Assembly: GCF_030250645.1 (NCBI RefSeq)
Contig: NZ_JASSVS010000001.1
Location: forward strand, 682,001 to 746,000
Direction: 5' to 3'
DNA from: Marinobacter azerbaijanicus
GTDB taxonomy: Bacteria; Pseudomonadota; Gammaproteobacteria; Pseudomonadales; Oleiphilaceae
Length of the DNA stretch: 64,000 nucleotides
The notes under the pieces were generated by a model that saw only the letters and a program-made list of their open reading frames with translations, was not told the DNA's origin and searched no databases. The translations under genes and the position numbers were made by a program. Below are positions 9,118 through 17,775 of the stretch, in pieces (position 1 is the stretch's first letter; the number at the start of each line of letters is the position of its first letter).

Positions 9118-9501
9118 TTACGCTGCGGGTGGGGCCCGGAGAAGAGGATGCAAAAAGCCGCGGCACGCCCTTGTGCAGCAGCGAATTGACGTGACGAAGT
9201 AGGGTCGGATAAATCCAGTAGCACCAAAAACCGGCTGATCACATGGGAACCAATCGGGGGCGTCATTGCTGTTTCCGGCCCCGGTATTGTTGCCGGCATA
9301 AGCGTCTTCAACCCGGACTTTCTCCGCGTGAGGTGCTGTGACAAGGTGCTGGAGTTCACTGACAATTCTGGGATCGAGCGAGGATCCGGGAGATAACGAG
9401 TGGCTGCCGCCGACAACGAGAGCAAACAGCAACAAAATCAATGGCAGACCGGCAGCTGGCGTCGCTCTTGCTCGGTGATTATCGGATTTTGCTACGTTCA
9501 T
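9118..9501 (-). CDS. small hypothetical secreted or membrane protein
   Basis: A 127-residue predicted product, not recognised. ATG 9501 has GAGGGAAAT six bases upstream, a good ribosome-binding site. An N-terminal hydrophobic stretch (LPLILLLFALVV, about residues 19-30) could be a signal peptide or anchor; the rest is polar, with a Cys-containing tail. It lies just upstream of secDF on the same strand. Overlapping alternative frames are also open here, so its reality is moderate at best. Confidence 0.35.
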   Translation of the reverse strand: MNVAKSDNHRARATPAAGLPLILLLFALVVGGSHSLSPGSSLDPRIVSELQHLVTAPHAEKVRVEDAYAGNNTGAGNSNDAPDWFPCDQPVFGATGFIRPYFVTSIRCCTRACRGFLHPLLRAPPAA

Positions 9502-9602
9502 GCCATTTCCCTCAGGCCGCGATAACAGTCTGGGGCCAGGGCATTTGTCGGTCAACGGAATCCTGACACGGCACCGGAAACTACTTAGGCTGGACCAAAA
9601 CC

Positions 9603-9635
9603 AAAAAAGGCAGACCAGTAAATTACTGATCTGCC
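9603..9635 (-). terminator. Rho-independent terminator of the initiator tRNA gene
   Basis: Stem GGCAGA(C/T)CAGTAA with its complement, followed on the minus strand by a run of six T residues (plus-strand A run 9603-9608). It lies just downstream of the tRNA-fMet gene. Confidence 0.8.
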
Positions 9636-9646
9636 TTTCTATTATA

Positions 9647-9723
<77 letters not shown>

Positions 9724-9788
9724 TCAACTCTTTACTGTACTGCAAAATCTGTTGTATCCCGGGGATGCCCCCGATCAACGAGGTGCGA

Positions 9789-9817
9789 ATACTACGGGGC
9801 GAAGAAGCCTCTGTCAA
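9789..9817 (-). promoter_or_regulatory. sigma70 promoter for tRNA-fMet
   Basis: Minus strand TTGACA (9812-9817), 17-bp spacer, TAGTAT (9789-9794). It lies 65 bp upstream of the tRNA and downstream of the fadI stop; a near-consensus stable-RNA promoter. Confidence 0.75.
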
Positions 9818-9843
9818 AGGGAAAATTTAATTTTTTCGCAGAC

Positions 9844-11181
9844 TTACCGCTCCAGTATGGCGGTCACCCCCTGCCCGCCGGCCGCGCAGATGGAGATCAG
9901 CCCACGGCCACTGCCTTTTTCCTCAAGCAGCTTTGCCAGGGTAGCGACAATACGCCCGCCAGTAGCCGCAAAAGGATGCCCCGTGGCCAGGCTGCTGCCT
10001 TTGATGTTCAGCTTGCTACGGTCGATACTGCCCAGGGGCTTGTCCAGTCCAAGGCGATCCTTGCAGAAATCAGCGTCTTCCCATGCCTTGAGGGTAGAGA
10101 GTACCTGGGCGGCGAAGGCTTCGTGGATTTCATAGAAGTCGAAATCCTGCAGTGTCAGCCCGGCCTTCTCCAGCATGCGAGGCACAGCATAGGCCGGCGC
10201 CATCAGCAGCCCTTCCTTCTTGTCCACGAAATCCACGGCCGCCACTTCAGAGAACGTCAGGTAAGCCTTGATTTCCATGTTATTGGCCTTGGCCCATTCT
10301 TCACTGGCAAGCAGCACACAGGAGGCGCCGTCAGTAAGCGCCGTGCTGTTGGCGGCAGTCATGGTGCCGTTTTCCCGGTCGAACACAGGCTTGAGCGTTG
10401 CCAGCTTTTCCAGCGTGGTGTCCGGGCGCAGGATGTTGTCTTTTTCCAGGCCCGCCAGTGGCGTCATCAGATCCTTGAAGAAGCCTTCTTCGTAGGCTGC
10501 AGCCAGCTTCTGGTGGCTTTCGTAGGCCAGCTTGTCCTGCTCGTCACGGGGAATCGACCACTCATGGGCAGTAATCTGGCAATGGCCGCCCATGGACAGA
10601 CCGGTCCGGGGCTCGCCATTCTGTGGAATTTCCGGTTTCAGGTGCCCCGGACGGAACCGGCTGAGAACCTTCAGGCGCTCACCGGTGGTTTTGGCCCGGT
10701 TCAGATCCAACAGGATTTCCCGCAGGCCCTCACCGACGCCAATGGGCGCATCGGATGTGGTATCAGTACCACCGGCGATGCCGCACTCAATCTGCCCCAG
10801 GGCGATCTTGTTGGCCACCAGTATTGCCGCCTCCAGGCCGGTGCCACAGGCCTGCTGGATATCGTAAGCAGGTGTCTCAGGTGCAAGGCCGCTACTGAGC
10901 GCGGACTCGCGGGTCAGGTTGAAATCCCGCGAGTGCTTGATGACTGCACCAGCCACAACCTCACCCAGGCGCTGGCCCTGAAGACCATAACGATCAACCA
11001 GGCCACGCAACGCCGCAGTCAACAACTCCTGATTGCTCACCTTGCTATAGGCCGTATTGGAGCGGGCAAACGGAACCCGGTTACCGCCGATAATCGCAAC
11101 CCGGCGAACGCCACTTCTGGCTGCTGGGGCCTTTTTTGGTGCCGCGGTTTTCTGTTGGGTGCTTTTCGGTGCCTGTGCCAT
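9844..11181 (-). CDS. fadI: acetyl-CoA C-acyltransferase (FadI-type thiolase)
   Basis: A 445-residue thiolase that cleaves 3-ketoacyl-CoA (or condenses acetyl-CoA). Catalytic residues are visible: nucleophile Cys112 (QQACGTG), His353 (EIHEAFA), His402 (ATGHPFAATGGR) and Cys432 (CAAGGQG). The N-terminus carries a basic Ala/Lys/Pro-rich extension of about 23 residues before the thiolase domain. It is divergent from the long fabG-like gene at 11348, with a 166-bp shared promoter region. That pairing suggests a joint role in fatty acid or polyhydroxyalkanoate-type metabolism rather than a classical fadBA operon; the choice between degradative and biosynthetic direction is inference. Confidence 0.88.
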   Translation of the reverse strand: MAQAPKSTQQKTAAPKKAPAARSGVRRVAIIGGNRVPFARSNTAYSKVSNQELLTAALRGLVDRYGLQGQRLGEVVAGAVIKHSRDFNLTRESALSSGLAPETPAYDIQQACGTGLEAAILVANKIALGQIECGIAGGTDTTSDAPIGVGEGLREILLDLNRAKTTGERLKVLSRFRPGHLKPEIPQNGEPRTGLSMGGHCQITAHEWSIPRDEQDKLAYESHQKLAAAYEEGFFKDLMTPLAGLEKDNILRPDTTLEKLATLKPVFDRENGTMTAANSTALTDGASCVLLASEEWAKANNMEIKAYLTFSEVAAVDFVDKKEGLLMAPAYAVPRMLEKAGLTLQDFDFYEIHEAFAAQVLSTLKAWEDADFCKDRLGLDKPLGSIDRSKLNIKGSSLATGHPFAATGGRIVATLAKLLEEKGSGRGLISICAAGGQGVTAILER

Positions 11182-11347
11182 GATGTTGTCCTGTTTGAAC
11201 GAGTGTATTCATTGCGTTGCAGTTTAGCGCCGGGGGGCCCTGGCTCATTGGCATCCCTGACATCCGCAGGAGAGCGTTGAGTCAATCCAAAAACGGCCTG
11301 ATTCTTTAACCTGTACGCCGATATTCGCTTTGCAAAAGGAAAATGCC

Positions 11348-12754
11348 ATGTCTGATCTTTATCTGAAATTCGTCAATACCCCGGTTGGCAAAACTGCTGC
11401 CCAGTCTCTCGGGCTGCCCTCGCCGGTCCCCCTGAAGCGCTGGAAGCGCACAGACCAGCCCTTTGTCGAGGGTGACGTACTGGTTGGTGCTGCCAATGGC
11501 GGCAAGGCTATTGCTGCCATTGGCAGCCTGTTGGGCGCCAGCCCCGCGAAGCTCTTCCACGCCAGTGCTGTGGATACTCTGAACGATTCTTCCAAAAGCG
11601 GCAACAAAGCTGAAGCGCTGGCCCTCAATACCGATATTGACAGGAAATTTTCCGCCCTCGTGCTTGATGCCACCGGCATGAAAGACACCACTGACCTGCG
11701 CGCTGTTTACGACTTCTTCCACCCTACCATCCGTAAGCTGGCCGGCAATGGCCGCGTACTGGTTATCGGACAGGATCCGGCGACCTGTCGCCAGCCGGCA
11801 AAAGCAGCGGCTCACCAGGCACTGGAAGGATTCGTGCGCAGTGTTGGCAAGGAAGTTGGCAAGAAAGGCTCCACCGCCAACCTGTTATGGATGGCGCCTG
11901 GCGCAGAGAAACAGCTGGACTCCAGCGTACGTTTTTTCCTGTCCCCCCGGTCAGCCTATGTATCCGGGCAGGTGGCACGTATCGGCAAGAGCTCAGAGGC
12001 GCCTGCCACCAACCCTGTCGCGCCACTGACCGGAAAAGTAGCACTGGTAACCGGTGCATCAAGAGGTATTGGCGCCTCCATCGCAGAAACCCTGACCCGG
12101 GACGGGGCCACTGTGATCGGACTGGACATACCCCCGGCAATGGAAGAGCTGCAGAAAGTCATGGATGCCCTGAAGGGGAAAGCGCTGGCCTGCGACATCA
12201 CCGATGAGAAGGCACCGAAGCAGATTGCAGAGTTTGTGAAGGAGCACTTCGGCGGCATTGATCTGGTCATCCACAATGCCGGCATCACCCGGGACAAGAC
12301 CCTGGGTAACATGCCGGAGCACTTCTGGGACATGACCATCGCGGTGAATCTGACGGCAGAAGAGCTGATTGACGAAGAACTGATGCACCAGGAGCTGCTG
12401 CGGGAGAACGGCCGCATTGTCTGCATTTCCTCCATCAGCGGCATTGCCGGCAACTTTGGCCAGACCAACTACTCAACGGCCAAATGCGGCGTCATTGGCT
12501 ATGTCGAAGCCATGGCAAAACAGGTGAAGAACGGCGTGACCATCAATGCCATAGCCCCCGGTTTCATCGAAACCCAGATGACCGCCGCCATGCCAATAAC
12601 CATTCGCGAAGCCGGCCGGCGCATGAACAGCCTGTCCCAGGGCGGTTTACCGGTGGACGTGGCCGAGGCCATTGCATGGTATTGCAACCCGGCATCCAAC
12701 GGTGTGAACGGGAATGTGGTTCGGGTTTGCGGGCAGTCGTTGATTGGTAAGTAA
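11348..12754 (+). CDS. fabG: 3-oxoacyl-ACP reductase, long (FabG4-like) form
   Basis: A 468-residue short-chain dehydrogenase of the high-molecular-weight FabG type. The N-terminal half (about 1-215) is a degenerate Rossmann-like domain. The C-terminal half is a full SDR with VTGASRGIGASIAETL (NADPH binding), HNAGIT, a Ser-rich SSISG and the catalytic pair Tyr375 and Lys379 (NYSTAK). It reduces 3-ketoacyl thioesters to 3-hydroxyacyl thioesters. ATG 11348 is chosen because AAAAGGA precedes it; an upstream TTG in frame is less likely. The gene is divergent from the thiolase gene, so both may be controlled from the same intergenic region. Confidence 0.88.
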   Translation: MSDLYLKFVNTPVGKTAAQSLGLPSPVPLKRWKRTDQPFVEGDVLVGAANGGKAIAAIGSLLGASPAKLFHASAVDTLNDSSKSGNKAEALALNTDIDRKFSALVLDATGMKDTTDLRAVYDFFHPTIRKLAGNGRVLVIGQDPATCRQPAKAAAHQALEGFVRSVGKEVGKKGSTANLLWMAPGAEKQLDSSVRFFLSPRSAYVSGQVARIGKSSEAPATNPVAPLTGKVALVTGASRGIGASIAETLTRDGATVIGLDIPPAMEELQKVMDALKGKALACDITDEKAPKQIAEFVKEHFGGIDLVIHNAGITRDKTLGNMPEHFWDMTIAVNLTAEELIDEELMHQELLRENGRIVCISSISGIAGNFGQTNYSTAKCGVIGYVEAMAKQVKNGVTINAIAPGFIETQMTAAMPITIREAGRRMNSLSQGGLPVDVAEAIAWYCNPASNGVNGNVVRVCGQSLIGK

Positions 12755-12773
12755 GGCGATTGTCGCTCGCGTG

Positions 12774-12881
12774 GTGTCGGATTAGCGTGATGTCGGATTA
12801 CGGCTGCGCCTAATCCGACCTACACCATTGCCTACGTCCGTGCACCCGTAGGTCGGATTAGCCAAAGGCGTAATCCGACAA
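12774..12881. repeat. REP cluster (partial plus an inverted pair)
   Basis: A partial GTGTCGGATTAG (12774-12786) precedes two complete REP units in opposite orientation: 12791-12823 and 12848-12881. Each unit is a short palindrome of TGTCGGATTA and TAATCCGACC around a GC-rich loop. It lies just after the fabG stop. Confidence 0.85.
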
Positions 12882-12924
12882 CCCAAAGCATCGGGTGCCA
12901 AGAAAAACATCGGGGAAATAAAAA

Positions 12925-13000
12925 TGGTGGGTGGTACTGGGATCGAACCAGTGACCCTCGCCTTGTAAGGGCGATGCTCTCCCAGCTGAGCTAACCACCC
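12925..13000 (-). tRNA. tRNA-Val (UAC)
   Basis: A 76-nt cloverleaf with encoded CCA and anticodon TAC. It is the last gene of a Val-Asp-Val cluster. It differs from the other valine gene only in one acceptor base pair (T-A instead of C-G). Confidence 0.95.
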
Positions 13001-13015
13001 GGGATAGGAAAAAAA

Positions 13016-13092
13016 TGGCGGAGCGGACGGGACTCGAACCCGCGACCCCCGGCGTGACAGGCCGGTATTCTAACCAGCTGAACTACCGCTCC
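13016..13092 (-). tRNA. tRNA-Asp (GUC)
   Basis: A 77-nt cloverleaf with encoded CCA, anticodon GTC, acceptor GGAGCGG/CCGCTCC and discriminator G. It is the middle gene of the Val-Asp-Val cluster, 15 bp from the next gene, so all three are probably one transcript. Confidence 0.95.
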
Positions 13093-13161
13093 GCATCAAT
13101 CCCTGCCTGAATGGCTATCGGGACCTGAAACCGGGCGGGGTGGCCCGGTGATGCTGAAAAG

Positions 13162-13237
13162 TGGTGGGCGGTACTGGGATCGAACCAGTGACCCTCGCCT
13201 TGTAAGGGCGATGCTCTCCCAGCTGAGCTAACCGCCC
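13162..13237 (-). tRNA. tRNA-Val (UAC)
   Basis: A 76-nt cloverleaf with encoded CCA and anticodon TAC, acceptor GGGCGGT/ACCGCCC. It is the first gene of the Val-Asp-Val cluster, 55 bp after a strong promoter. Confidence 0.95.
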
Positions 13238-13292
13238 ACTTTCACAGCACACTGGTGATTCAGCGTTGCTGTCTCAACCAAGTGAGACGCGC

Positions 13293-13320
13293 ATTTTAAG
13301 CATTTGTCCGGCGGTGTCAA
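13293..13320 (-). promoter_or_regulatory. sigma70 promoter for the tRNA Val-Asp-Val cluster
   Basis: Minus strand TTGACA (13315-13320), 16-bp spacer, TAAAAT (13293-13298), followed by a GC-rich stretch (GCGCGTC) typical of stringently controlled stable-RNA promoters. Confidence 0.75.
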
Positions 13321-13327
13321 ATTTTTT

Positions 13328-13352
13328 GCGGGTTTTTTCTATAAAAACCCGC
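13328..13352. repeat. inverted repeat, possible transcription stop
   Basis: Perfect GCGGGTTTTT / AAAAACCCGC arms around a 5-nt loop. It lies between the end of the gene at 13398 (minus strand) and the tRNA promoter. No T run follows on the minus strand, so the terminator role is uncertain. Confidence 0.45.
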
Positions 13353-13397
13353 AAACCATTATAAACTGTACACTTTTCAATCAGAGCTGTTTGCTGC

Positions 13398-13655
13398 TCA
13401 CAGGTTTTTTCCACCTTTCACCGCCCTCAGTTCAGGTGCTTTCTGCCCTGCCTGCCTGGCTTTTCGATGGAGCGACAGCTCACTGACCCGAGACTTGCGA
13501 TCCTCAGGCAATGCCCGTTCCGCCAGCGAGCAATTGAGATGATCCAGGCGCTTCCTGAAATCCTCAATCCGGTGGCCGGCATTTTCAAGGACACCCGGCA
13601 GCACCTCCCCGGAAATCCGGCGGAAAGTCTGTTGTAACGAGTCTCTCAGTGACAT
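13398..13655 (-). CDS. small hypothetical protein
   Basis: An 85-residue, basic, helix-rich product with no signal peptide or membrane segment; not recognised. ATG 13655 has GGAGGAT upstream, an excellent ribosome-binding site, which is the main reason to accept it. The N-terminal half has amphipathic heptads (LQQTFRRISGEVLPGVLENA). It is separated from the lipoprotein gene by about 90 bp on the same strand. Confidence 0.6.
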   Translation of the reverse strand: MSLRDSLQQTFRRISGEVLPGVLENAGHRIEDFRKRLDHLNCSLAERALPEDRKSRVSELSLHRKARQAGQKAPELRAVKGGKNL

Positions 13656-13742
13656 GATCCCGCCATCCTCCGATTACTGACTACCAACAGTCTAGTAACC
13701 GAAGTCGGAAACGACAATTCACCGGGGGCCATAATTACAACG

Positions 13743-14621
13743 TCAGAATATCCACCAGCCATCACCGGCCTCCGCCTCTTCCTTTCTCCTGCGCTCCTGC
13801 TCAAGTGCGGCATACTCCCGCTCAAGCTCACGCAACCGGCGATCGCTTTGCAACGGTTCCGTGGGCCCGCCACCGAACGGCCAGTACCAGGGGGCTTCTT
13901 CATATTTGCCCTCTGCCTTCAGGCGCTCGATTTCAGCTTCCCGCTCCTCTTCCAGTAACGCCAGGTTCCGCTCGTAGTCGCCATCCTCGTTAGTTTCCAC
14001 AATGGATGCCGCAGCATGGTTCGGCGCCAGCAAGTCACTATTGAGGAAACGGGTGGAGACAATTTCACTGGCCTGCATGGCGTAATCCCGGGTGACCAGT
14101 TGCAGGTCGCCGGAGGTCAGAGGGTGGTCTTCGGCCAGCGCCGGATGGTTATTGTCGGGTTCTTCCAGTTCGTTGTAGCGCAGGTAATAGATCTGTCCCG
14201 GCTCTACCGTCAGGGTGGCATCCGCAATCAGACTCAGGCTGAAGGAGTTCAGCCCCTCAAGCCCCAGTAGCGGCCTGCGGATGGCGATGTGGCGATCACC
14301 GGGGGCCACTTCAAGCCAGGTAAAACTGTCATTGCGGATATTGAAGTAATGATGGTCGTCTATGTAGACACTGGGCGCTTCGATCTCATCAGCCGCCCAC
14401 TGTGAGTGGGGACGATAGAAGTAGAGAACCGCATTGCTGCTGTCCCACTGGTCATTACCGATGTGGACAAAGTCATGACCTGACACCGGATGCAGGAACG
14501 AGCCAACGCTTTTGCCGATGGACTGGTAGACCGTGCAGCCGGAACCGAGAGCCAGCAGAGAAACAACAGACAAAGCACTCAGTAACCTGGAAAAACGGGG
14601 GAAAAGAAATCGGGTTTTCAT
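13743..14621 (-). CDS. DUF2846-type lipoprotein
   Basis: A 292-residue predicted lipoprotein. An N-terminal signal with the lipobox LGSGC puts the acylated cysteine at residue 29. The following domain (about 55-200: AVLYFYRPHS, SVYIDD, WLEVAPGDRHIAI, GQIYYLRY) matches my recollection of the DUF2846 beta-sandwich. The C-terminus is a charged Glu/Arg-rich region (about 215-290) likely to be helical. It should sit on the periplasmic face of a membrane; function unknown. It lies in the same direction as the coiled-coil membrane protein upstream. Confidence 0.72.
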   Translation of the reverse strand: MKTRFLFPRFSRLLSALSVVSLLALGSGCTVYQSIGKSVGSFLHPVSGHDFVHIGNDQWDSSNAVLYFYRPHSQWAADEIEAPSVYIDDHHYFNIRNDSFTWLEVAPGDRHIAIRRPLLGLEGLNSFSLSLIADATLTVEPGQIYYLRYNELEEPDNNHPALAEDHPLTSGDLQLVTRDYAMQASEIVSTRFLNSDLLAPNHAAASIVETNEDGDYERNLALLEEEREAEIERLKAEGKYEEAPWYWPFGGGPTEPLQSDRRLRELEREYAALEQERRRKEEAEAGDGWWIF

Positions 14622-14738
14622 TGTTGTTCACTCTTCATCCTTTCGCGAGTTGACCCGATCATAACAACTGCGATCTCACGGAACTGAGAGCTACCGCAAG
14701 GGATGAATACAAACTGTTACAAAGCACTGGCAGGAGCA

Positions 14739-15740
14739 CTACTGCCCCGATAGGCGCGAACGCAAGTCGTTCACTTCCTCCGACAACCGCACCAGCCGGG
14801 ATGTCAGCTGGGATCGCGACGAATCAATCACGGATACCGTCTTCTTCAGTTCCGCCAGATCCTTGCGAACCGCATTCAGCTGGCCACTGCTGGAGAGATT
14901 CTCTGTTGCCTCCTCGAGGGCGGCAATCCGGCTCTCCAGCCCGTCAATGCTCAACTTCTGCTCCCGCTCAAATCTTACCAGCTGGCGCTCAACCATCTTA
15001 TCGACCCCCGAGAGGGATTCGTCCAGCCTGGTCAGCCTGGAGGCATTCTCCTGGCCGGTCTCGCGCACGGCGACGATCTGCTTTTCAAGATCTGCTCTGA
15101 CCTCATCAAGCCTGGACGTGACATCGGCCTCCAGCTTATCCACTGCCGCCGCCAGCTCTTTGCGGTCACTCTTGCCGCTGTCTACGTCCGCCCGCAGGGC
15201 CTCCAGCCTCGACTCATGATCATCCAGACGTTTGCGATTGCGGTCGTTGGCCACCCCCCAGAGTTTACGGATTTCACTGTCGGCAGTATCCAGGCGCTCA
15301 CCCTGGGTCTCCAGCCTGTCTTCGATAGACTGGCCCTTCTCCTGCAGGCTTTCGCCGGTTTCGGAAAGCTCACCTTCAAATCGCGCCAGCGCCAGTTTGC
15401 TCTGCCGCGCCCAGTAATCCGCCTCCTCGAGCTGCCCCTCCAGCATCTGGATCCGCTGCTCCTGCTGGTACCAGCCGGCGCCGGCGGCGCCGGCAACGAT
15501 CAGCAGACCGATGGCCAACATGGTGCCCCGGCCGGAACCTCCGCCTCCGGAGGACTTGCCGGCCGGCCCCTGCGGACGGCCACCTCCGGCAGCACCCTGC
15601 CCGCGCGCATCAGGCTTTGTGCCAGTCGCCGCCTGTTCGGCGGCACCCTGTGGTTCTCGCTGCGCAGACAGCCCTTCTTCCCGCTGGTTTCGTGCGGGAC
15701 CAGTGCGAACTTCATCATCATCCGGACGGATTGGTTCCAT
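14739..15740 (-). CDS. membrane-anchored coiled-coil protein
   Basis: A 333-residue protein. The N-terminal 70 residues are polar and low-complexity (Gly/Pro/Gln-rich), followed by one transmembrane helix (TMLAIGLLIVAGAAGAGW, about 72-90). A long coiled coil runs to the C-terminus with regular heptads (RLDDHESRLEALRADV, SRLTRLDESL). It resembles ATPase-like or chromosome-partition-like coiled coils only in general shape; no specific family recognised. ATG 15740 (GGAGCTGTT upstream) is preferred over a start 129 bp further out, which would run into the divergent purE leader. Confidence 0.65.
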   Translation of the reverse strand: MEPIRPDDDEVRTGPARNQREEGLSAQREPQGAAEQAATGTKPDARGQGAAGGGRPQGPAGKSSGGGGSGRGTMLAIGLLIVAGAAGAGWYQQEQRIQMLEGQLEEADYWARQSKLALARFEGELSETGESLQEKGQSIEDRLETQGERLDTADSEIRKLWGVANDRNRKRLDDHESRLEALRADVDSGKSDRKELAAAVDKLEADVTSRLDEVRADLEKQIVAVRETGQENASRLTRLDESLSGVDKMVERQLVRFEREQKLSIDGLESRIAALEEATENLSSSGQLNAVRKDLAELKKTVSVIDSSRSQLTSRLVRLSEEVNDLRSRLSGQ

Positions 15741-15919
15741 AACAGCTCCAGGATATGGACGGTAAGGGTAACAAGGCCTGATAATACCCGTACCTTGCGA
15801 CTCAGCAAAATCAGGGCCAGTAAAGGGTCCCGAATGCGGCCGTGGACGATCGTCTGTTTGCATGGTCACAGGGCCTTACATACAATGGCCGGCTTTCTCA
15901 CACATCAGGACTGTTGCAT

Positions 15920-16411
15920 ATGCAGCCGCTTGTAGGACTCATCATGGGCTCGAAGTCAGACTGGCCCACCATGGAACACGCCGCCGAGATGCTGGACAGG
16001 CTGGGCGTGCCTTACGAGACAAAAGTTGTCTCTGCCCACCGCACCCCGGATCTGCTGTTTGATTACGCCAAAACCGCTTCCGACCGGGGCCTGAAGGTCA
16101 TCATCGCCGGCGCTGGTGGCGCTGCCCATCTGCCGGGCATGGTAGCTTCACAGACGTCATTGCCGGTGCTCGGTGTTCCCGTGCAGTCCAAGGCGCTGAA
16201 TGGTCTTGATTCGTTGCTGTCAATTGTACAGATGCCCGGCGGTATCGCAGTGGGCACCTTGGCTATCGGCAAAGCCGGCGCTACTAATGCTGGCCTGTTA
16301 GCTGCACAGATTATCGGCACATCCAAAGACGATGTCCGCAAAGCAGTCGATGAGTTCAGAGCAACTCAGACACAGAGAATTCTGGACAACCCTGATCCCA
16401 GCGATCAGTGA
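15920..16411 (+). CDS. purE: 5-(carboxyamino)imidazole ribonucleotide mutase PurE
   Basis: A 163-residue PurE class I mutase, which converts N5-CAIR to CAIR in purine synthesis. Signature stretches are [13 protein letters not shown] at the N-terminus, [21 protein letters not shown] and [23 protein letters not shown] 15920 with AGGA upstream is chosen; an in-frame start 78 bp earlier would add a tail unlike the family. PurK, its partner, follows after 174 bp. Unusually, the gap is filled by copy B of the long-arm palindrome instead of a close operon junction. Confidence 0.95.
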   Translation: MQPLVGLIMGSKSDWPTMEHAAEMLDRLGVPYETKVVSAHRTPDLLFDYAKTASDRGLKVIIAGAGGAAHLPGMVASQTSLPVLGVPVQSKALNGLDSLLSIVQMPGGIAVGTLAIGKAGATNAGLLAAQIIGTSKDDVRKAVDEFRATQTQRILDNPDPSDQ

Positions 16412-16430
16412 ATCCAACGCCATAGTCGGC

Positions 16431-16542
16431 TGAGCGGGTCGGGGCAGGCTTTCCAGAACTGTGCGGAGCCATGGATGGCGGAGCTCAAGCGCCACAGGGA
16501 TGTGCTTGAGCGTGTTCTGGAAAGCCTGCCCCGACCCGCTCA
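16431..16542 (+). repeat. Long-arm palindrome with two GGA hairpins, copy B
   Basis: Left arm 16431-16459 and right arm 16514-16542 are perfect 29-bp reverse complements. The 54-nt core holds GCCATGGATGGC (ATGGA loop) and CACAGGGATGTG (AGGGA loop). The second closely resembles the SELEX-type CsrA consensus ACARGGAUGU. It lies between purE and purK on the same strand, so it should be within the purEK transcript or end it. Confidence 0.85.
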
Positions 16543-16585
16543 CAACACCGAACTTTGACAGATGCCCAATGGCAGGAGATTACAG

Positions 16586-17704
16586 ATGAGAATTGGTGTT
16601 TTAGGGGCTGGACAGCTTGGACGCATGTTGGCGCTGGCTGGGTACCCGCTGGCCAAGACGTTTGTTTTCTATGATATGTCGGGTAGTCCCAGTGCCGGAC
16701 TAGGCGAAGTGATTATCGATCGGGACGGTCAATATCTGGATGACTTCATTTCCCGGGTGGACCGGGTTACCTATGAGTTTGAACACTTACCAGTCGACGT
16801 AGCCGAGCGAATCGCAAAAGAAAAACCCGTTCATCCCTGCCCTCGTGCCCTCCAGGTTTGCCAGAACCGCGAAATGGAGAAAACACTGTTCGGCGAACTC
16901 GGCATCCCGACACCCGAATGGAAAATTGCAGACAGCGCAGAGTCTTTGCAGGCTGCCGCTGAGGCCCTTGGCTGCCCGGTTGTCGCCAAATCCAATACCG
17001 AGGGCTATGACGGTAAAGGCCAGGCCGTTCTGCGCTCGCCGGAAGAGGCTGCAGCCGCATGGCAGTCTATCGGCCACTCGCGCCTGATTGTTGAAAAGTT
17101 CGTCGACTTCCGCCGCGAGGTTTCCATCATTGCCGTGCGTGCCGAAGACGGCGAGCTGGCGTTTTACCCCATGGCCGAGAACGCCCACCACGAAGGTATC
17201 CTGCGCTACTCCATCGCCCCGGCTCCGAAGCTTGAGAAGCACGTTCAGGAAGACGCCGAGCGTTACATCAAGGCGTTACTGAACGAGCTGGATTACGTGG
17301 GCGTGCTGACCCTGGAGCTGTTTGAAACCGCCGAGGGCCTGGTGGCCAATGAAATGGCACCACGGGTTCATAACTCCGGCCACTGGACCATTGAAGGCGC
17401 CATGACAAGCCAGTTCGAGAATCATATCCGTGCGGTAAGCGGCCACCCGCTCGGAAACACCGCCCCACGCGGCGTCAGCTGCATGATCAATATCATTGCC
17501 GAGCATGGAGACATTGAACGAATCCTTGAACTGCCCTACGCTCATGTACATCTCTACAATAAAGGTGAGCGCCCGGGACGGAAGCTTGGCCATGTGACCG
17601 TTCTGGCGGATAGCTACGAAGAATTGGTATGGCGGGTTAAAAACTGCGCCCAGTTTTTGCCCGGCTGCCCGGAGTTTGACAGTACGCTCACGGCAAGGGG
17701 TTGA
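16586..17704 (+). CDS. purK: 5-(carboxyamino)imidazole ribonucleotide synthase PurK
   Basis: A 372-residue ATP-grasp enzyme that makes N5-CAIR from AIR, bicarbonate and ATP, supplying PurE. MRIGVLGAGQLGRMLALAG is the N-terminal nucleotide-binding start; VVAKSNTEGYDGKGQAV and EMAPRVHNSGHWTIEGAMTSQFE are family-typical. ATG 16586 has AGGAGA eight bases upstream, better than the earlier in-frame ATG. Its separation from purE by a large palindrome may set the ratio of the two products. Confidence 0.95.
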   Translation: MRIGVLGAGQLGRMLALAGYPLAKTFVFYDMSGSPSAGLGEVIIDRDGQYLDDFISRVDRVTYEFEHLPVDVAERIAKEKPVHPCPRALQVCQNREMEKTLFGELGIPTPEWKIADSAESLQAAAEALGCPVVAKSNTEGYDGKGQAVLRSPEEAAAAWQSIGHSRLIVEKFVDFRREVSIIAVRAEDGELAFYPMAENAHHEGILRYSIAPAPKLEKHVQEDAERYIKALLNELDYVGVLTLELFETAEGLVANEMAPRVHNSGHWTIEGAMTSQFENHIRAVSGHPLGNTAPRGVSCMINIIAEHGDIERILELPYAHVHLYNKGERPGRKLGHVTVLADSYEELVWRVKNCAQFLPGCPEFDSTLTARG

Positions 17705-17728
17705 TTTAACTCAAAGCGACCCTATATT
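17701..17728 (+). promoter_or_regulatory. possible sodB promoter
   Basis: TTGATT (17701-17706), 16-bp spacer, TATATT (17723-17728), 47 bp before the sodB start and overlapping the purK stop. Confidence 0.4.
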
Positions 17729-17775
17729 TATGGCCTACACCCACATAAACAGAGAGAATCAGGGAGAACGACCTC

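Noticed and set aside
9976..11280. 434-codon open frame on the plus strand
   Set aside because: Antisense shadow of the thiolase gene.
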